Source: Zygnema cylindricum
Taxonomy: Eukaryota > Streptophyta > Zygnematophyceae > Zygnematales > Zygnemataceae
Reading direction: 5' to 3'
Length of the DNA: 64,000 nt
Assembly (NCBI GenBank): GCA_037447655.1
Contig: JBBHKE010000012.1
Location: 168,537-232,536 of the forward strand
Shown here: piece after piece, positions 31,930 through 45,783 of the stretch
Numbering within the stretch: the stretch's first letter is position 1
Layout: every line of letters starts with the position of its first letter
Made by a program: the position numbers and the translations under genes
Notes under the pieces: model-generated
What the model saw: the letters and a program-made list of their open reading frames with translations, nothing else
Told to the model about the DNA's origin: nothing
Databases searched by the model: none

Positions 31930-34900
31930 TGTTACAAACATGGTTCAGAGTATATTCTACCTCTTATTGTGAGAGCTAACAATAAAAGTTGATTGTTGCA
32001 AATACTTATGTTAGCGCAAACTCAAATTTGTGATAGAAACATGGTTTAGGGATTTTTCTTACTATCTTTGTGTGCATAAACAATAAACTTTATTCGTTAA
32101 TATTTTTGTTGTTAACGCAAACACAAATTTGTGTTACAAACATAAGTTAGGGTTATTTTTACTGTTCTTTTGAAGGTAATGATAAACTTTGTTTGTTATA
32201 AGACATTATTGTTAGCACAAACATAAATTTGATTTATAAACATAGGTGAGAGTTTTTTTGAACAATTTTTGTGAGCGTTAACATTAAAAAGTGTTTGTTA
32301 CCAATATTTTTGTTAGCACAAACACAAAGTTGTGTTACAATTATGGTTGGGAGTTTATTTACCTCTTTTTGTGAGAGCTAACTATAAAAGTTGTTTCTTG
32401 CTAATATCTTTGTTAGCGCAAACTCAAAAAATTTGTGACAGGACCACGGTTTAGGGTTTTTGCTAACTCTCTCAGTGGGCGTTAACAATATACTTTATTC
32501 TTTAATATTTTTGTTATTAACGCAAACACAAATTTGTGTTGCAAATATAGTTGAACTCTTTATTTTACTGTTTTTGTGAGGGGAGTAATAAACGTTGTTC
32601 GTTACAAGATATTATTGTTAGCGCAAACACAAATTTGAGTTATTTACATGCTTATGTTTGTTTGTTAAAAATTTGTGAGCGTTAACAATATAAAGTGTTT
32701 GTTACGAATATTGTTGTAAGAACAAACACAAAATTGTGTTACAAACATGTTTTGGAGATTATTTTACCTCTTTTTGTGAAAGTTAACAATAAAAGTTGTT
32801 TGTTGTAAATACCTTTGTTAGCGCAAACTCAAATTTATGATAGAAACATGGCTTAGGGTTTTTTCTTACTCTCTTTGTGTGTGTTAACAATAAACTTTAT
32901 TCGTTGATATTTTGGTTGTTAACACAAACACAAATTTCTGTTGCAAACAGAGTTGAGGGTTTTTTTTTATTATTTTTGTGAGGGATATCCTAAATGTTGT
33001 TTGTTACAATATATTATTGTGAGCGCAAACAAAAAATTGATTTTTAAAAATCGTTGAGAGTTTATTTGAATAACTTTTGTGAGCGTTAATAATATAAAGT
33101 GTTTGTTACTAATATTTTTGTTAGCACAAACACAAAGTTGTGTTACAAACATGGTTTTCAGTTTATTTTACCTTGTTTTGGTAGAGCTAACAATAAAAGT
33201 TAGTTGTTGCAAGTATCTTTGTGAGCGCAAACTAAAATTTGTGATAGAACCAGGGTTTAAGGTTTTTTCTATGTCTCTTTTTGTGTGTTAACAATAAACT
33301 TTATTCATTAATATTTTTGTTGTTAACGCAAACACAAATTTGTGTTGCAAACATAGTTGAGGGTTTTTTTTTACTGTTTTTGTGAGGGGAATAATGAACG
33401 TTGTTTGTTACAAGACATTGTTGTTAGCGCAAACACAAATTTGAGTTATAAAAATGGTTGAGAGTTTATTTTAACTATTTTTGAGAGCATTAACAATATA
33501 AAGTGTTTGTTACCAATATCATTGTTAGCACAAACACAAAGTTGTGTAAAACTCATGGTTTAGAGTTTATTTTACCTCTTTTTGTGAGAGCTAACAAAAA
33601 TAGTTATTTGTTGCAAATATCTTTGTTACCGCAAACTAAAATTTGTGATTAAAGCAGGCTTTATGGTTTTTTCTAACTCTCTTTGTGTGCGTTAACAATA
33701 AACTTTTTGTATTAATGTTTTTGTTGTTAACGCAAACACAAATTTGTGTTGCAAATATAGTTGAGGGTTTTTTTTTACTATTTTTGTGAGGGGAATAATA
33801 AACGTTGTTTCTTACAATATACTATTGTTAGGGCAAACACAAATTTGAGTTATAAACATGGTTGAGAGTTTATTTGGACAATTTTTGTGAGCCTTAACAA
33901 TATATAGTGTTTGTTACCAATATTGTTGTTAGTGCAAACACAAAGGTGTGTTACAAACATGGTTCAGAGTTTATGTTTCCTCTTTTTGTGAGAACTAACA
34001 ATAAAAGTTATTTTTAACTCAAACACCAATTTGTGTTGCAAATATAGTTGAGAGTTTTTTTTAATGTTTTTGTGAGGGTAATTATAAACGTTGTTGTTTA
34101 TTATATATTATTGTTAGCGCAAACACAAATTAAAGTTATAAACATGGTTGAGAGTATATTTGGACAATTTTGGGAGCATTAACAATATAAAGTGTTTGTT
34201 ACCAATTTGTTGTTATCGCAAACACAAAGTTGTGTTACAAATACGATTTGGAGTTTATTTTACCTCTTTTTGTGAGAGCTAACAATAAAAGTTGTTTGTT
34301 GCAAATATTTTTGTTAGTGCAAATGCAAATTTATGTTACAAATACGGTTTGGAGTTTATTTTACCTCTTTTTATGAGAGCTAACAATAAAAGTTGTTTGT
34401 TGCAAATATATTTGAGGTCAAACTCAATTTTTTGACAAAAACATGGATTAGGGATTTTTCTAAATCTCTTTGTGTGCGTGAACAATAAACGTTATTCGTT
34501 AATATTTTTGTTGTTAATGCAAACACAAATTTTTCTTGCAAACATAGTTGAGGGTTTTTTTTTATTGTTTTTGTGAGGGTAATGATAAACTTTGTTTGTT
34601 ATAACACATTATTGTTAGTGCAAACACAAATTTGATTTATAAACATGGTTGAGAGTTTATTTGAACAATTTTTTTGAGGGCTAACTATAAACAGTGTTTG
34701 TTACCAATATTGTTGTTAGTGCAACCACAAAACTGGGTTACAAACATGGTTCGGAGTTATTTTTCCTCTTTTTATGAGAGCTAACAATAAAATTTGTTTT
34801 TAACGCAAACACAAATTTGTGTTGCAAATATGATTGTGAGTTTTTTTTTACTGTTTTTGTGAGGGGAATAATAAACGTTGTTCGTTACAAGATATTATTG

Positions 34901-37243
34901 TAAGCGCAAACACATATTTGAGTTATAAACATGGTTGAGAGTATATTTGAACAATTTTTGTGAGCATTAACAATATAAAGTGTTTGTTACCAATATTGTT
35001 GTAAGCGCAAACACAAAGTTTTGTTACAAACATGGTTTGGAGTTTATTTTACCTCTTTTTATGAGAGCTAACAATAAAAGTTGTTTGTTGCAAATATCTT
35101 TGTTAGCGAAAACTCAAATTTGTGATAGAAACATGGTGTAGGGTTTTTTCTAACTCTCTTTGTGTGCGTTAATAATAAAATTTATTGGTTGATATTTTGG
35201 TTGTTAACGCAAACACCAATTTGTGTTGCAAACATGTTTGAGGGTTTTTTTTTACTCTTTTTGTGAGGGTAAAAATAAACGTTGTTCGTTACAAGATATA
35301 ATTGGTAGCGCAAACACAAATTTGAGTTATAAAAATGGTTGAGAGTTTATTTGAACAATTTTTGTGAGCCTTAACAATATATAGTGTTTGTTACCAATAT
35401 CGTTGTTAGCGCAAACACAAAGTTGTGTTAATAACATGGTTCGGAGTTTTTTTTACCTCTTTTTGTGAGAGCTAACAATAAAAGTTATTAGTTGCAAATA
35501 TCTTTGTTAGCGCAAACTAAAATTTGTGATTGAAGCAAGGTTTTGGGTTTTTTCTAACTCTCTTTGTGTGCGTAAACAATAAAAATTTTTTGTTAATGTT
35601 TTTGTTGTTATTGGAAACATAAACTTGTGTTGCAAACATTATTGAGGGCTTTTTTTTACTTTTTTTGTAAGGGTAATATTTAACGTTGTTAGTTACAAGA
35701 TATTATTGTTGGCATCACACAAATTTGAGTTACAAACGTGGTTGAGAGATTATTTGAACAATTTTTGTGAGCGTAAATTATATGAATTGCTTGTTAGCAA
35801 TATTGTTGTTAGGGCAAACACAAAGCAGTGTTACAAACATGGTTCGGAGTTTATTTTACCTCTTTTTGTGAAAGCTAACAATCAATTTTGTTTGTTGCAA
35901 ATATCTTTGTTAGCGCAAACCAAAATTTTTGATAGAAGCAGAGATTAGGGTTTTTTCTAACTCTATTTGTGTGTGATAACAAAAAACTTTATTCGTTATT
36001 ATTTTTGTTGGTAACGCAAACACAAATTTGTGTTGCAAATATAGATACAGTTTATTTTACCTCTTTTTGTAAGAGCTAACAATAAATGTTGTTTGATGCA
36101 AATATATTTTTTAGCGCAAACTCAAATTGTGATAGAATTATGGTTTAGGGTTTTTTCAAACTCTCTTTGTGTGCGTTAACAATAAACTTTATTCGTTATT
36201 ATTTTTGTTGTTAACGCAAACTCAAATTTGTGTTGCAAACATAGTTGACGGTTTTATTTTATTGTGTTGTGAGGGTTATAATAAACGTTGTTCGTTATAA
36301 GATATAATTGTAAGCACAAACACAAATTTTAGTTATAAACATGGTTGAGAGTTTATTTGAACAATTTTTGTGAGCGTTAACAAAATAAAGTGTTTGTTAC
36401 AAATTTTGTTATTAGCGCAAACACAATGTTGTGTTCAAACATGGTTCCAAGTTTATTTTACCTCTTTTTGTGAGAGCTAACGATAAAAGTTGTTTGTTGC
36501 AAATATCTATGTTATGGCAAACTCAAATTTGTGACAGTAACATGGTATAGGGTGTTTTCTAACTCTCTTTGTGTGCGTTAACAATATACTTTATTTGTTA
36601 ATATTTTTGTTGTTAACGCAAACACAAATTGATATTGCAAATATAGTTGAGGGATTTTTTTACTGTTTTTGTGAGGGTAATAATAAAAATTGTTCGTTAC
36701 AAAATATTATTTTTAGCGCAAACACAAATCGAGTTATAAACATGGTTGAGAGTTTATTTGTAAATTTTTTGTTAGCGTTAATATTATAAAGTGTTTGTTA
36801 CCAATATTGTTGTTAGGGCAAACAAAAAGTTGTATTATAAACATGGTTTGAAGTTTTTTTTGCCTCTTTTTGTGAGAGCTAACAATAAAAGTTTTTTGTT
36901 GCAAATATCTTTGTTAATACAAATTCAAATTTGTAATAGAAACATGGTTTTGGGTTTTTTTCTAACTCTCTTTGCGTTTCGTTAACAATAAACTTTATTC
37001 GTTAATATTTTTTTTTTTAACGCAAACACAAATTTGTGTTGCAAACATAGTTGACGGTTTTTTTATATTGTTTTTGTGAGCGTTAACAATATAAGTGTTT
37101 GTTACAAATATCGTAGTTAGCGTAAACACAAAGTTGTGTTACAAACATGGGTCGGAGTTTATTTTACCTCTTTTTGTGAGAGCTAACAATAAAAGTTGTT
37201 CGTTGCAAATTTCTTTCTTATTTTGAAAAAAAAATTGTGAGCG
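31930..37243 (-). repeat. satellite block 4 (largest), inverse orientation
   Basis: Same monomers as blocks 1-3, reverse complemented. The gttgcaaayatagttgaggg landmark recurs near 32545, 32941, 33343, 33751, 34036, 34538, 34823, 35228, 35630, 36233, 36632 and 37040. Spacings of 396-408 bp predominate, with 285- and 502-bp steps where a monomer was lost or gained. Short frames such as 33079-33291 and 35706-35948 are repeat artefacts. Confidence 0.95.
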
Positions 37244-37248
37244 TTTAC

Positions 37249-38504
37249 TGTTGCCGATAGCCTATTTCAGCCATGGATTACTCACGGAAGACACCCACAG
37301 ACTACCCCGAAACAACTCTGTTTTAGATAGCACATATTACTCCAAAATAAACAACATCACCTTAAACTTCACAAATATGCCTTATACCATAGAAAATGTA
37401 AGCTCCCAAAGTTACATCCAAATCCACCAAGGAATCCAAAAGATATAAGCTCCAGAGTTTCCCAAAAACAGGTGACAGCTTCTCAAACTAACCAGGTAGA
37501 CTTCTCATAGAATTCTACAGAGAAAATAGAACAGAATGAAATTACACACACATATATTTTCTAGATCATAGAATATATTCACAAAGTTTCACATCAAAAC
37601 ATCAATCAGAGTGATCACACCGACAAGTCAAAGTTGCAGAAAAACGGTTTGTCATTACTTTGATAAAAATGAGTGTGATAATCAAAATATACTAAGTCCC
37701 ATTTTTTATACTCATAGTTATCTACTGAGTAATCTACACTAATCAACTAACTAAACGTTAAGTAAGTACTGTACTCGAATAACGACATTGTACGTTAACC
37801 GTACATCTATTGTAACGCAAGTACGTCGAAACCCTAAGTATAACTTCTATCCTATTTTAATAGTCTAACACTAAAAATTAATTCACTATGTACAAATTTA
37901 TGTTGCTTCAGATATTTACAAATAGGTACTGTACATACATTATGCCACTTGCTAAGTCAACATTTGGTGAATCCGTCCAAATGACCGTACTTGCAAAAAA
38001 CTGAAATCTCCTGGTTGCAAGTCGGTTGCGCAAAGCGACGCGAATTACTTAGTCAACTGTGGTCCCATCACATTTTCTCCGCCGTTGATGTTTGCGGGAT
38101 CGACCGATTACATTAGCGTCTGTGCAGGAGTCTTCCAAAATATACGGATTGTCGTAAGTTGTAATTAATATCTTCGTGATGGACGACACGTGTCGAGCAA
38201 CATTGTCTTAATGTGGTCCCACTTTGAATCGCGTCCGTTCACTCGATTCGTATCTGCCGTTCCTTCGTGTTTCTTACAATTTCGTCGTGTGTCATTGTTT
38301 CCGATTCCGTACTGATTCTTTCTCATACGGATACATTTGATCCGCGCCGCGTGTCCCATGAAATATATTACACTCTTTTGTACGTGAGTTACTATCACAC
38401 TATTAGAGGTCAATATTTAAGTGATTAAACTCAAAAATATTCTAAGTACGAATCCTTCTCTCACTAACCTATTAACTGAGTACTAAAGCTTTTAAAACAC
38501 ACCA
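37249..38504 (-). mobile_element. solo LTR (type N) inserted in satellite
   Basis: The + strand begins TGTTGCCGATAGCC and ends aaaacacaCCA, 1256 bp. Flanks tttac (37244-37248) and ttaac (38505-38509) differ at one base and fit an aged 5-bp target duplication. The satellite phrase gagcgttaacaatat is split here. No coding remains. Confidence 0.82.
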
Positions 38505-39765
38505 TTAACAATATGAAATATTTGTTACAAATATTGTTATTAGCACAAACACAAAATTGTGTTACAAACATGGTTCAGTGTTTATTTTACCTCTTTTTCT
38601 AAGAGCTAACGATAAAAGTTGTTTGTTGCAAATATCTTTGTTATCGCAAACTCAAATTTGTGACAGTAACATGGTTTAGGGTGTTTTCTAACTCTCTTTG
38701 TGTGCGTTAACAATATACTTTATTCGTTAATATTTTTGGTTGTTAACGCAAACACATATTTGTGTTGCAAACATAGTTGAAGGTTCTTTTTTACTTTTTT
38801 TGTGAAGGGAATAATTAATGTTGTTTGTTTCAAGATATTATTGTTACCAAATTTGAGTTATAAAAATGGTTGAGAGTTTATTTCAACATATTTTGTGAGT
38901 GCTAACAATAAAAAGTGTTTGTTACCAATATTGTTGTTAGCGCAAAAACAAAATTGTGTTACAAACATGGTGCGGAGGTTATTTTACCACTTTTTGGGTG
39001 AGCAAACAATAATATTTGTTTGTTGCAAATATATTTGGTAGCGTAAACTTTTATTTTTGTAAACACATGGTTGAGGGTTTTTTCTAAATCTCTTTGTGTG
39101 CGTTAACAATAGAATTTGTTAATATTTTTGTTGTTAACGCAAATAATTTTTTTTGTCGCAAATATGTTCGAGGGATTTTTTTTGCTTTTATTGTGAGGGA
39201 AATAATAAACTTTGTTCTTTACAAGATATTATAGGTAGCGCAAACACAAATTCGAGTTTTAAAAATGGTTGAGAATTTATTTGAACAATTTTTTTGAGCT
39301 TAAGAATATAAAGGTTTGTTACCAATATTGATGTTAGCGCATACACAAAGTAAGGTTCGGATTTTATTTTACCACTTTTTGGGAGAGCTAATAATAATAT
39401 TTGTTTGTTGCAAATATCTTTGTTAGCGCAAACTCAAATATGTGATAGAAACATGGTTTTAGGATTTTTTCTAACTTTTTTTGTGTGCGCTAACAATAAA
39501 CTTTATTCGTTAATATTTTTGTTGTTATCGCAAACATAAATATATGTTGCAAACATAGTTGATGGTTTTTTTTTACTGTTTTAATGAGGGTAATAATAAA
39601 CGTTTTTCGTTACAAGATATTTGTTTAGGCAAACACAAATTTGAGTTATAAACATAGTTGAGAATTTATTTGAACAATGTTTGTGAGCATTACCAATATA
39701 AAGTGTTTGTTACCAATATTGTTAATGGCGCAAACACAAATTTTTGTTACCATCATGGTTCGCGT
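38505..39765 (-). repeat. satellite block 5, continuation of block 4
   Basis: Resumes with ttaacaatatgaaatatttgttac after the solo LTR and continues with the same monomer order to 39765, where the C8 LTR begins. Confidence 0.93.
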
Positions 39766-42509
39766 TGTTATACACCCGTCGTTGCAAGAGGAGGACCAGT
39801 AGTAGTAGTGGAAGTAGTCATGGAAAACAACAAAAATGATATAGCACCCACTCAACAACCAACTTTTAGTTTTTACAAAATAAGTCTCAAATGACCAATA
39901 TGCCTCAAATTTTCCATAGTGATACAAAACAGAGTAAATTGTCAATGCCCAAATTTGTAGTTCAAATGACTTAGTAAACTATAAGATATGACGCTTGGAA
40001 GTTTCCCAAAAACTGCCTTTTAAGTATCATAATCCAAAAAATGGATAGTTCAAAATTGGCTAGGTCCTAAACTATATACTCACACTAAGTATTTACTGGT
40101 CACACTTATTCAGGTGATTGTACTACAGTACTATCTTGATTTACGACAATGTATACAATGTGAACGTTACTATACTACAAGTACTTCCAAAATCCTAATT
40201 ACTACCTGTCGCAAAATGAACACTGTAACACTAATTTCTAATGTGCTAAACGCCAATCATGTGTTTTCGAAATATTTACAAATAGTGTCCGTACAATTTA
40301 TGTTGTCGATCATTAATTACAACTGTCTAGATAAATGTTGGTTAGTGGTACTAATATCTTGAGTGCGTGCGGCGCATTTGGTCATTGTGGTCCCCACTTT
40401 AATCATGTTTATTAAATTAGTTCGTATAAACGACCTTGTGTCAATCTCCCACAATTCCCTCTCGGATGTTCGGCTTAGTCCCCTTCCGTCCGATTCACTA
40501 AACCCGCCCGTACGATTTGCGACACACGTATATGTGTGTTGGTCGCTACTTCGGAATACCTGAATCATCTTCAAATGTTGACCTATGTCCCTTAGTACGG
40601 TACACTCTACTGTGTATCTCCTACTGTCACACTATCAAAGGTAAGTATTACATCTAACCTAGACAAAAATATTCTAAGTCTTCAGTCTCCACTTATAAAT
40701 GTATTTAGTGAATTTAAAGATTTCAAATCTCAACACTCCCCAAAATCTTTAAATTAAATACTCACTTAGTCTAATAGCCTTTCTACAAAACTACAACTTA
40801 GAAGCACGAAATGCTTTAGTTAACATGTCAGCCACCATCTTCTCATCCGATGAATAACAAAATTTAATGACTTTTGGAAGCACTTTCTCTTTGACAAAAT
40901 GAAGTCCAACATCCATGTGTTTGCTTGTAAAATGATAGCTGGGGTTAGAGGCAATTGCAATGGCTCCCTGGTTGTCACACCAGATAGCCTAAGGACCTGT
41001 TTACATATACCTAAGTTCTTGTATAATAGACTTGACCCATGGGAGCTCCATGAGGGCAAAAGCTGCTGCCATGTATTCAAACTCCATTGTCGATTAAGCT
41101 GTAACCTTTTGTAATTTGCTGCTCTAGCAGCAAGTTTAGTCTCCAATCTTAAGAACAAAACCAGTTGAAGATTTATGGCTAGGCGTGTCCCCATAGTTAG
41201 CCTCGCTCCATGTCTGTAATTTTTCTTCTCTTCCTCCGAGTACAAGCTTAAGATTTCGAGTACCTGCAAGATATCTCAACACCCTTTTTGGTGCTTCCTA
41301 GTCAGCCTTTTTAGGATTTTGCAGACTTCTGCTCAAGAATCAGATTTTCAAACTTTTGCTCAAGACTCCCATTGTTGCTGCAACATCAGGTCTTGTAGAT
41401 TTCATAAAATATATAAGACTTTCAACTACTTGTCTATATGGTTTTAAGGCCATAAACTCTTCCTCCTTTGTCGATAGAATCTCACACACCATAATGCTTC
41501 AATCTGACTCGCTTCCTTCCAATTTTTGTATGACTTCTATAAGAGTTACTGAACCCTTTACATCTTTCATTTCAAATCTTTCTAGCACGTTACCAATTGC
41601 TTTTGTTTGTGTCAAAATAATCAGCTTTTTAGTACTGTCTCTTTCCAACTATATACCTAAGATAAAGTTGGCCTCACCGAGGTCCTTCATCTCAAACCTA
41701 GACCTTAAAGATTCTTTAATGCGGTTTATTTCATCCATTGACTTACTGATTAATAATAAGTCCTCCACATGAACAGCAATGAATAGTATCCCATCCTTCC
41801 CTTGTAAGACATATATACAATGATTTGAGCTAATTCTCATAAACCTAGCCCAATCAAAACTCATCTAACTTTAAATTCCATTGTCACAGGGCTTGATTTA
41901 GCCCATACAAAGATTTCAACAACTTAGACACTAGTGCTTCTTTTCCCTTTTCTACATAATTTTTAGGTTGTTTTATATAAATGATTTCTTCTAACTCTCC
42001 ATGGAATAAGGCTGTTTTAACATCTATTTAATGTATTTCTATATTCTCTATAGTGGCTTGACTTAGTAGAATTCAGACAGTGGGAAATTTGACATCTAGA
42101 GAGAAGGTTTTTTCATAGTCAATAACTTGTTTTTGATTGTTCCCTTTGGCCACTAGTCTCGCCTTTTGCCTTTCAATGGTGTTGCCTGGGTTCAACTTCA
42201 CCTTAAATACCCCTTTGTTGACGATGACTTTTCTCTTTGGAGAAAGATCCATCAGCTCCCATGTTTTTGCCTACATAATAGACTTCATTTCATCGTTTGC
42301 AGCCTCGATCCACTCATTTTTCTCGGGTGATGAGAAAGCCTCCTAAATTAGTAGAGGCTCCTCTGTAGTTGCAGTAAAAGCAAAGTGAGAGCTTTCTTGC
42401 AAACGGCTCCTAGATCTCTTTTCCCGCAAAAATTATGAGGCTAAAATCATTTGCAGCCTGTGATTTTTTTGCTTTGTTTGAACAGTAACTCGAGCTGGTA
42501 CTGAGTGTG
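39766..42509 (-). mobile_element. Copia element C8, 3' half
   Basis: The 3' LTR is at 39766-40735 (970 bp, TGttatacaccc...aaatctCAACA on the + strand). It is followed on the sense-upstream side by the purine tract (rc of ctccccaaaatc) and decayed pol to 42509. There C4's LTR interrupts it at gtgtg. The upstream half is not found on the other side of C4. Confidence 0.82.
40736..42509 (-). pseudogene. pol: Copia C8 RT and RNase H
   Basis: Readable pieces from 42320 down: [59 protein letters not shown] and LLKSLYGLNQ. Then DDL-less remains of the YVDD region near 41770 (IAVHVEDLLLISKSMDEI, where the active-site Asp pair reads VED) and FEMKDLGEANFILGI. RNase H pieces run 40820-41269. Many stops are present. 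The altered YVDD box alone would make it inactive. Confidence 0.8.
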
Positions 42510-43559
42510 TGAAACTCTAAGACCTCTATTGGCCCTCAGAGTAGGCAGCTCACTCGAAGCCCCTAGGATAACCCTGACCCTTTTGAGTTTCCACAAGAAT
42601 AACTGCCACCCAGACTGATAAAAACCTGACCAACTTCACGTTTGTAAAGACAATACTCCCCTGAGTCTATAGCAAAAAGAATCTCTGAATTTGCTCCCCT
42701 AGGCAGTAAGTTATAAAGGGTCAAAGCTGACCTTTTTGTATTGGAGCTCTCAAGGAGGGAGGGGTCTACCTACCAAATTTTTTAAGTCCTAATTCCCTCT
42801 CAAAAACCTATACTACTAGAGTTAGACCAATCAGATTACTATGTCATACAAAAAAGTACAGGTGCCAATTTACTTTCTGTACGGCCATTGTACGAAATGG
42901 CCAAAATGTCGACGCCTGCCATATCCGAATTTGTTCTCGTATTTTCCAAAGATGTCGCAGGCCAATGTGATTGTGCCACGTGTCATTTTATGTGGCGATG
43001 ACCGAAAACCACCAAAGCGTCTATTTCGCGATTTTTGCATCTTTAACTACTGTTCGATCTTGATCCACAATTATTTAAAGCCGTTGAAGTTAATTGCGTG
43101 TTATTTCTTTCGCGGTCGAACAAATGCGCGATATGCATTTCATGGAGTACCGTACACTGGACTATACAAAATAGTGTCTATGCCTAAAAACAGTTCACGC
43201 CATAAAACCAACTTGTGTAAGTAAAACTGTTTGAGTAATTATGAAACCCTTTATGTACTAGCACCGATCTTAGACTAATAGGATAAAGCTACTCGCTATG
43301 GCTGGACTTGACCAACAGCAAGTACCAGGATCAAATCTTGGTTTCGTCAAGTATATTTTGGTAAATCGACCAAAATCTACCACTTGTCTCTAAATCTGTA
43401 AGCAGCATATGCAGCCATGGCTCTAGCTTTCTCTAAAACCTTCAGTAAGTGCGACAAGTGTGGGGGTTGAAGAAAGGAGTTAGAGGCATTGTGCCTCCCC
43501 TTTTTTTAGTATTTTATTTTAAACCTTGAAAATACTTATAATAACCATTAATTTGTGCA
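42510..43559 (-). mobile_element. Copia C4 3' LTR (M type)
   Basis: TGaaactctaagacctc...atttgtgCA, 1050 bp, similar to 58042-59105. The purine tract (rc of ctccccttattttc) follows at 43560. The left flank is gtgtg. Confidence 0.8.
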
Positions 43560-44730
43560 CTCCCCTTATTTTCTATTTACTCTTTAATTTAAGACCACAC
43601 TTCTCCCTGCAGAAAATTAGCTTAGGGGAGGGCACAGGTTTTGGTCATCATATCTACTACCATCTTGCTATATGGTCTGTACTCTAAACTGATTATTTTG
43701 TTTTCTACCTCTCTCAAACAAAGCTGAGTCTAATGTCCATGTGTTTCGCTTAAAAATGATGTTTAGGATTGGTAGCAATAGCGATTGCTGCTTGATTATC
43801 AAAAAAAAAAATTTGCACACCACTGTTAAGGTGACGAAGCTCACCAAGCATAGACTTGACCCATATGAATTCTTTTACAGCACAGCAAGAGGCCATATAC
43901 TGAACTTTCATGGTAGACTGAGCAATAACCTTTTGTTTTTTCCTACTCTAGCAACAAACTCCATCACACACATACAATACATATCCAGAAGTATATCTCC
44001 TCATCAGAGCATCACCATAAATGGCATCACTCCAAGTAGTGATGTCATTATTCCCTCCACCCAAATGCAACCATAGATCCCTAGTTCCTATCAAATTTTT
44101 AAGGACTCTCTTAGCTCTCTCCCAATCTCTCTTAGTGGGAGCATTTAGACTTCTACTCAGCACTCCTACAGCTGCAACCAAATCCGGATAGGTACAATTC
44201 ATAAAATAGATTAGGCTTCCCACTACTTGCTTGTAAGGAATAGTCTGCATAAACTTTTGATCTTCCGTACCATATTCTTCGTCGAAAGTTATGACTCCTT
44301 CTTCCACACTCCCCTAACTTCCTTTCTTAAACTCCATTAGAGTTGTACAACTATTAGCCTTATCCATTTGAAACTTTTCCAACATATTCCTTATTCCTTC
44401 CTTTCGAGTTAGCCTTATAATCTTTCTTTCTTGGTCTCTTTCTACTTCAATTCCTAAAATATATCTTGCCTCTCCCATATCCTTCATCTCAAATCTCCCC
44501 TAAACATCCGTTTTCAGTTTATTAATTTTGTCCATTGATTTACTAAAAAAAAGCAAATCATTAACATAAATTGAAATAAAAATAACGCCTTCCTCATCTT
44601 CAAAAACATAGATTGAGTGATATGAGCTGATTCGGATGTATCCTAGATCACTAAGAAACTCATCAAGCTTCTTATTCCACTATCGGGGCGCTTGTTTCAA
44701 CATATAAAGAGATTTAATCAACCAGCATAC
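43560..44730 (-). pseudogene. pol: Copia C4 RT C-part and RNase H
   Basis: Frame 43948-44307 has IPYKQVVGSLIYFMNCTYPD, VGVLSRSLNAPTKRDWERA and TWSDAIYGDALMRR. RT pieces further right include the DEEGVIF and SDLGYIRISS region. The RT is split at 44730 (catac) by insertion of C3 and resumes at 51127. Stops interrupt it in several places. Confidence 0.85.
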
Positions 44731-45768
44731 TGCAATTCTGTGTCCTCTATTGGACTACAGAATACAGGAAGCCTCTAGATAGTATTTAACTAACCCACTT
44801 TAAGCCACAACCACTTCTGCCCAAGAAGGCAAACTTACAATTTAACTATACCCCTGTGCAGCATGGACTCCCCTGAGTCTGTAGCAAAAAGAATCACTGA
44901 AAATGGCCAACCAGCCGATAAGTTATGAGGCAGTAAAAATGCCAATTCGTACAAACTCTCAAAGGGAGAGGTGACTACCTACCAAAATTTTATAAGTCTT
45001 GATTCTCTCTAATAACTCCTATCTACTGAAGTACGGACCAATCAGATTACTGTATCGTACACAAAAGTACTACTGCCTATGTACCTTTTGTACGGCCTAT
45101 GTACGACAAGGCTATTAAGTGGACGCGTGTCCGCTTTTCATTCGTCCGTACATTCTTCGGAATTCCTATGACCGAATGTCATCTCTCCACGTGGCTCCAG
45201 GTCATGCCACGTCAAAAAACGCCAAAATGACCACTCCGGGATTTCGGCGATGATGTGCGCCGTTGGATTTTGTGCCAAACGCAATCTTAGCCGTAATAAA
45301 TGCTTGCGTGACATTTGGTCCGATGTCGAAATAAAATGCGTGGTATCCGTTTTGAATTAGTGTCGTACGACGTACTTTATAAACCTGAATCTATGTACGT
45401 CGTAAACAGTTCTAGTTAAATGAATTTTATCCACTCGAACTAAATATATATCTATCACATACCATAGCACTTAGCATTGGTCCTAGTCTATTAGGATAAA
45501 GCTAACCACTACCGGTCAACTTGACGCACCGCAGGTACTGGGATCAAATCTCTGGTCCATCAAGTATATTTTTAGTAACCTACTAAAAATAGCTGTTCTG
45601 TTGAACTAATGCAGCCATGGATCAACCTCTCTCTCTTACCTTCAGTGACTACAACAAGTATGGGAGCTAAAGAGCGGAGGTGGAGGCAGGCTGTCTGTCC
45701 TTTTTCTTTTTCTTTTATAAAACATATTTAAACCTAGAAAATTCTTTAGAAATCTATAAATTTCAACA

Positions 45769-45783
45769 CTCCCCTTATTTTCT
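45769..45783 (-). promoter_or_regulatory. polypurine tract of C3
   Basis: The minus strand reads aaaataaggggag immediately before the 3' LTR TGTTGAAATTT. Confidence 0.85.

Noticed and set aside
25908-31934. TSD for C2
   Set aside because: Flanks acttc and tgtta do not match, so C2's integration site may have been altered by recombination.
31930-39765. CRISPR-like array
   Set aside because: Repeats are ~100 bp, contiguous, diverged and without unique spacers; the context is eukaryotic.
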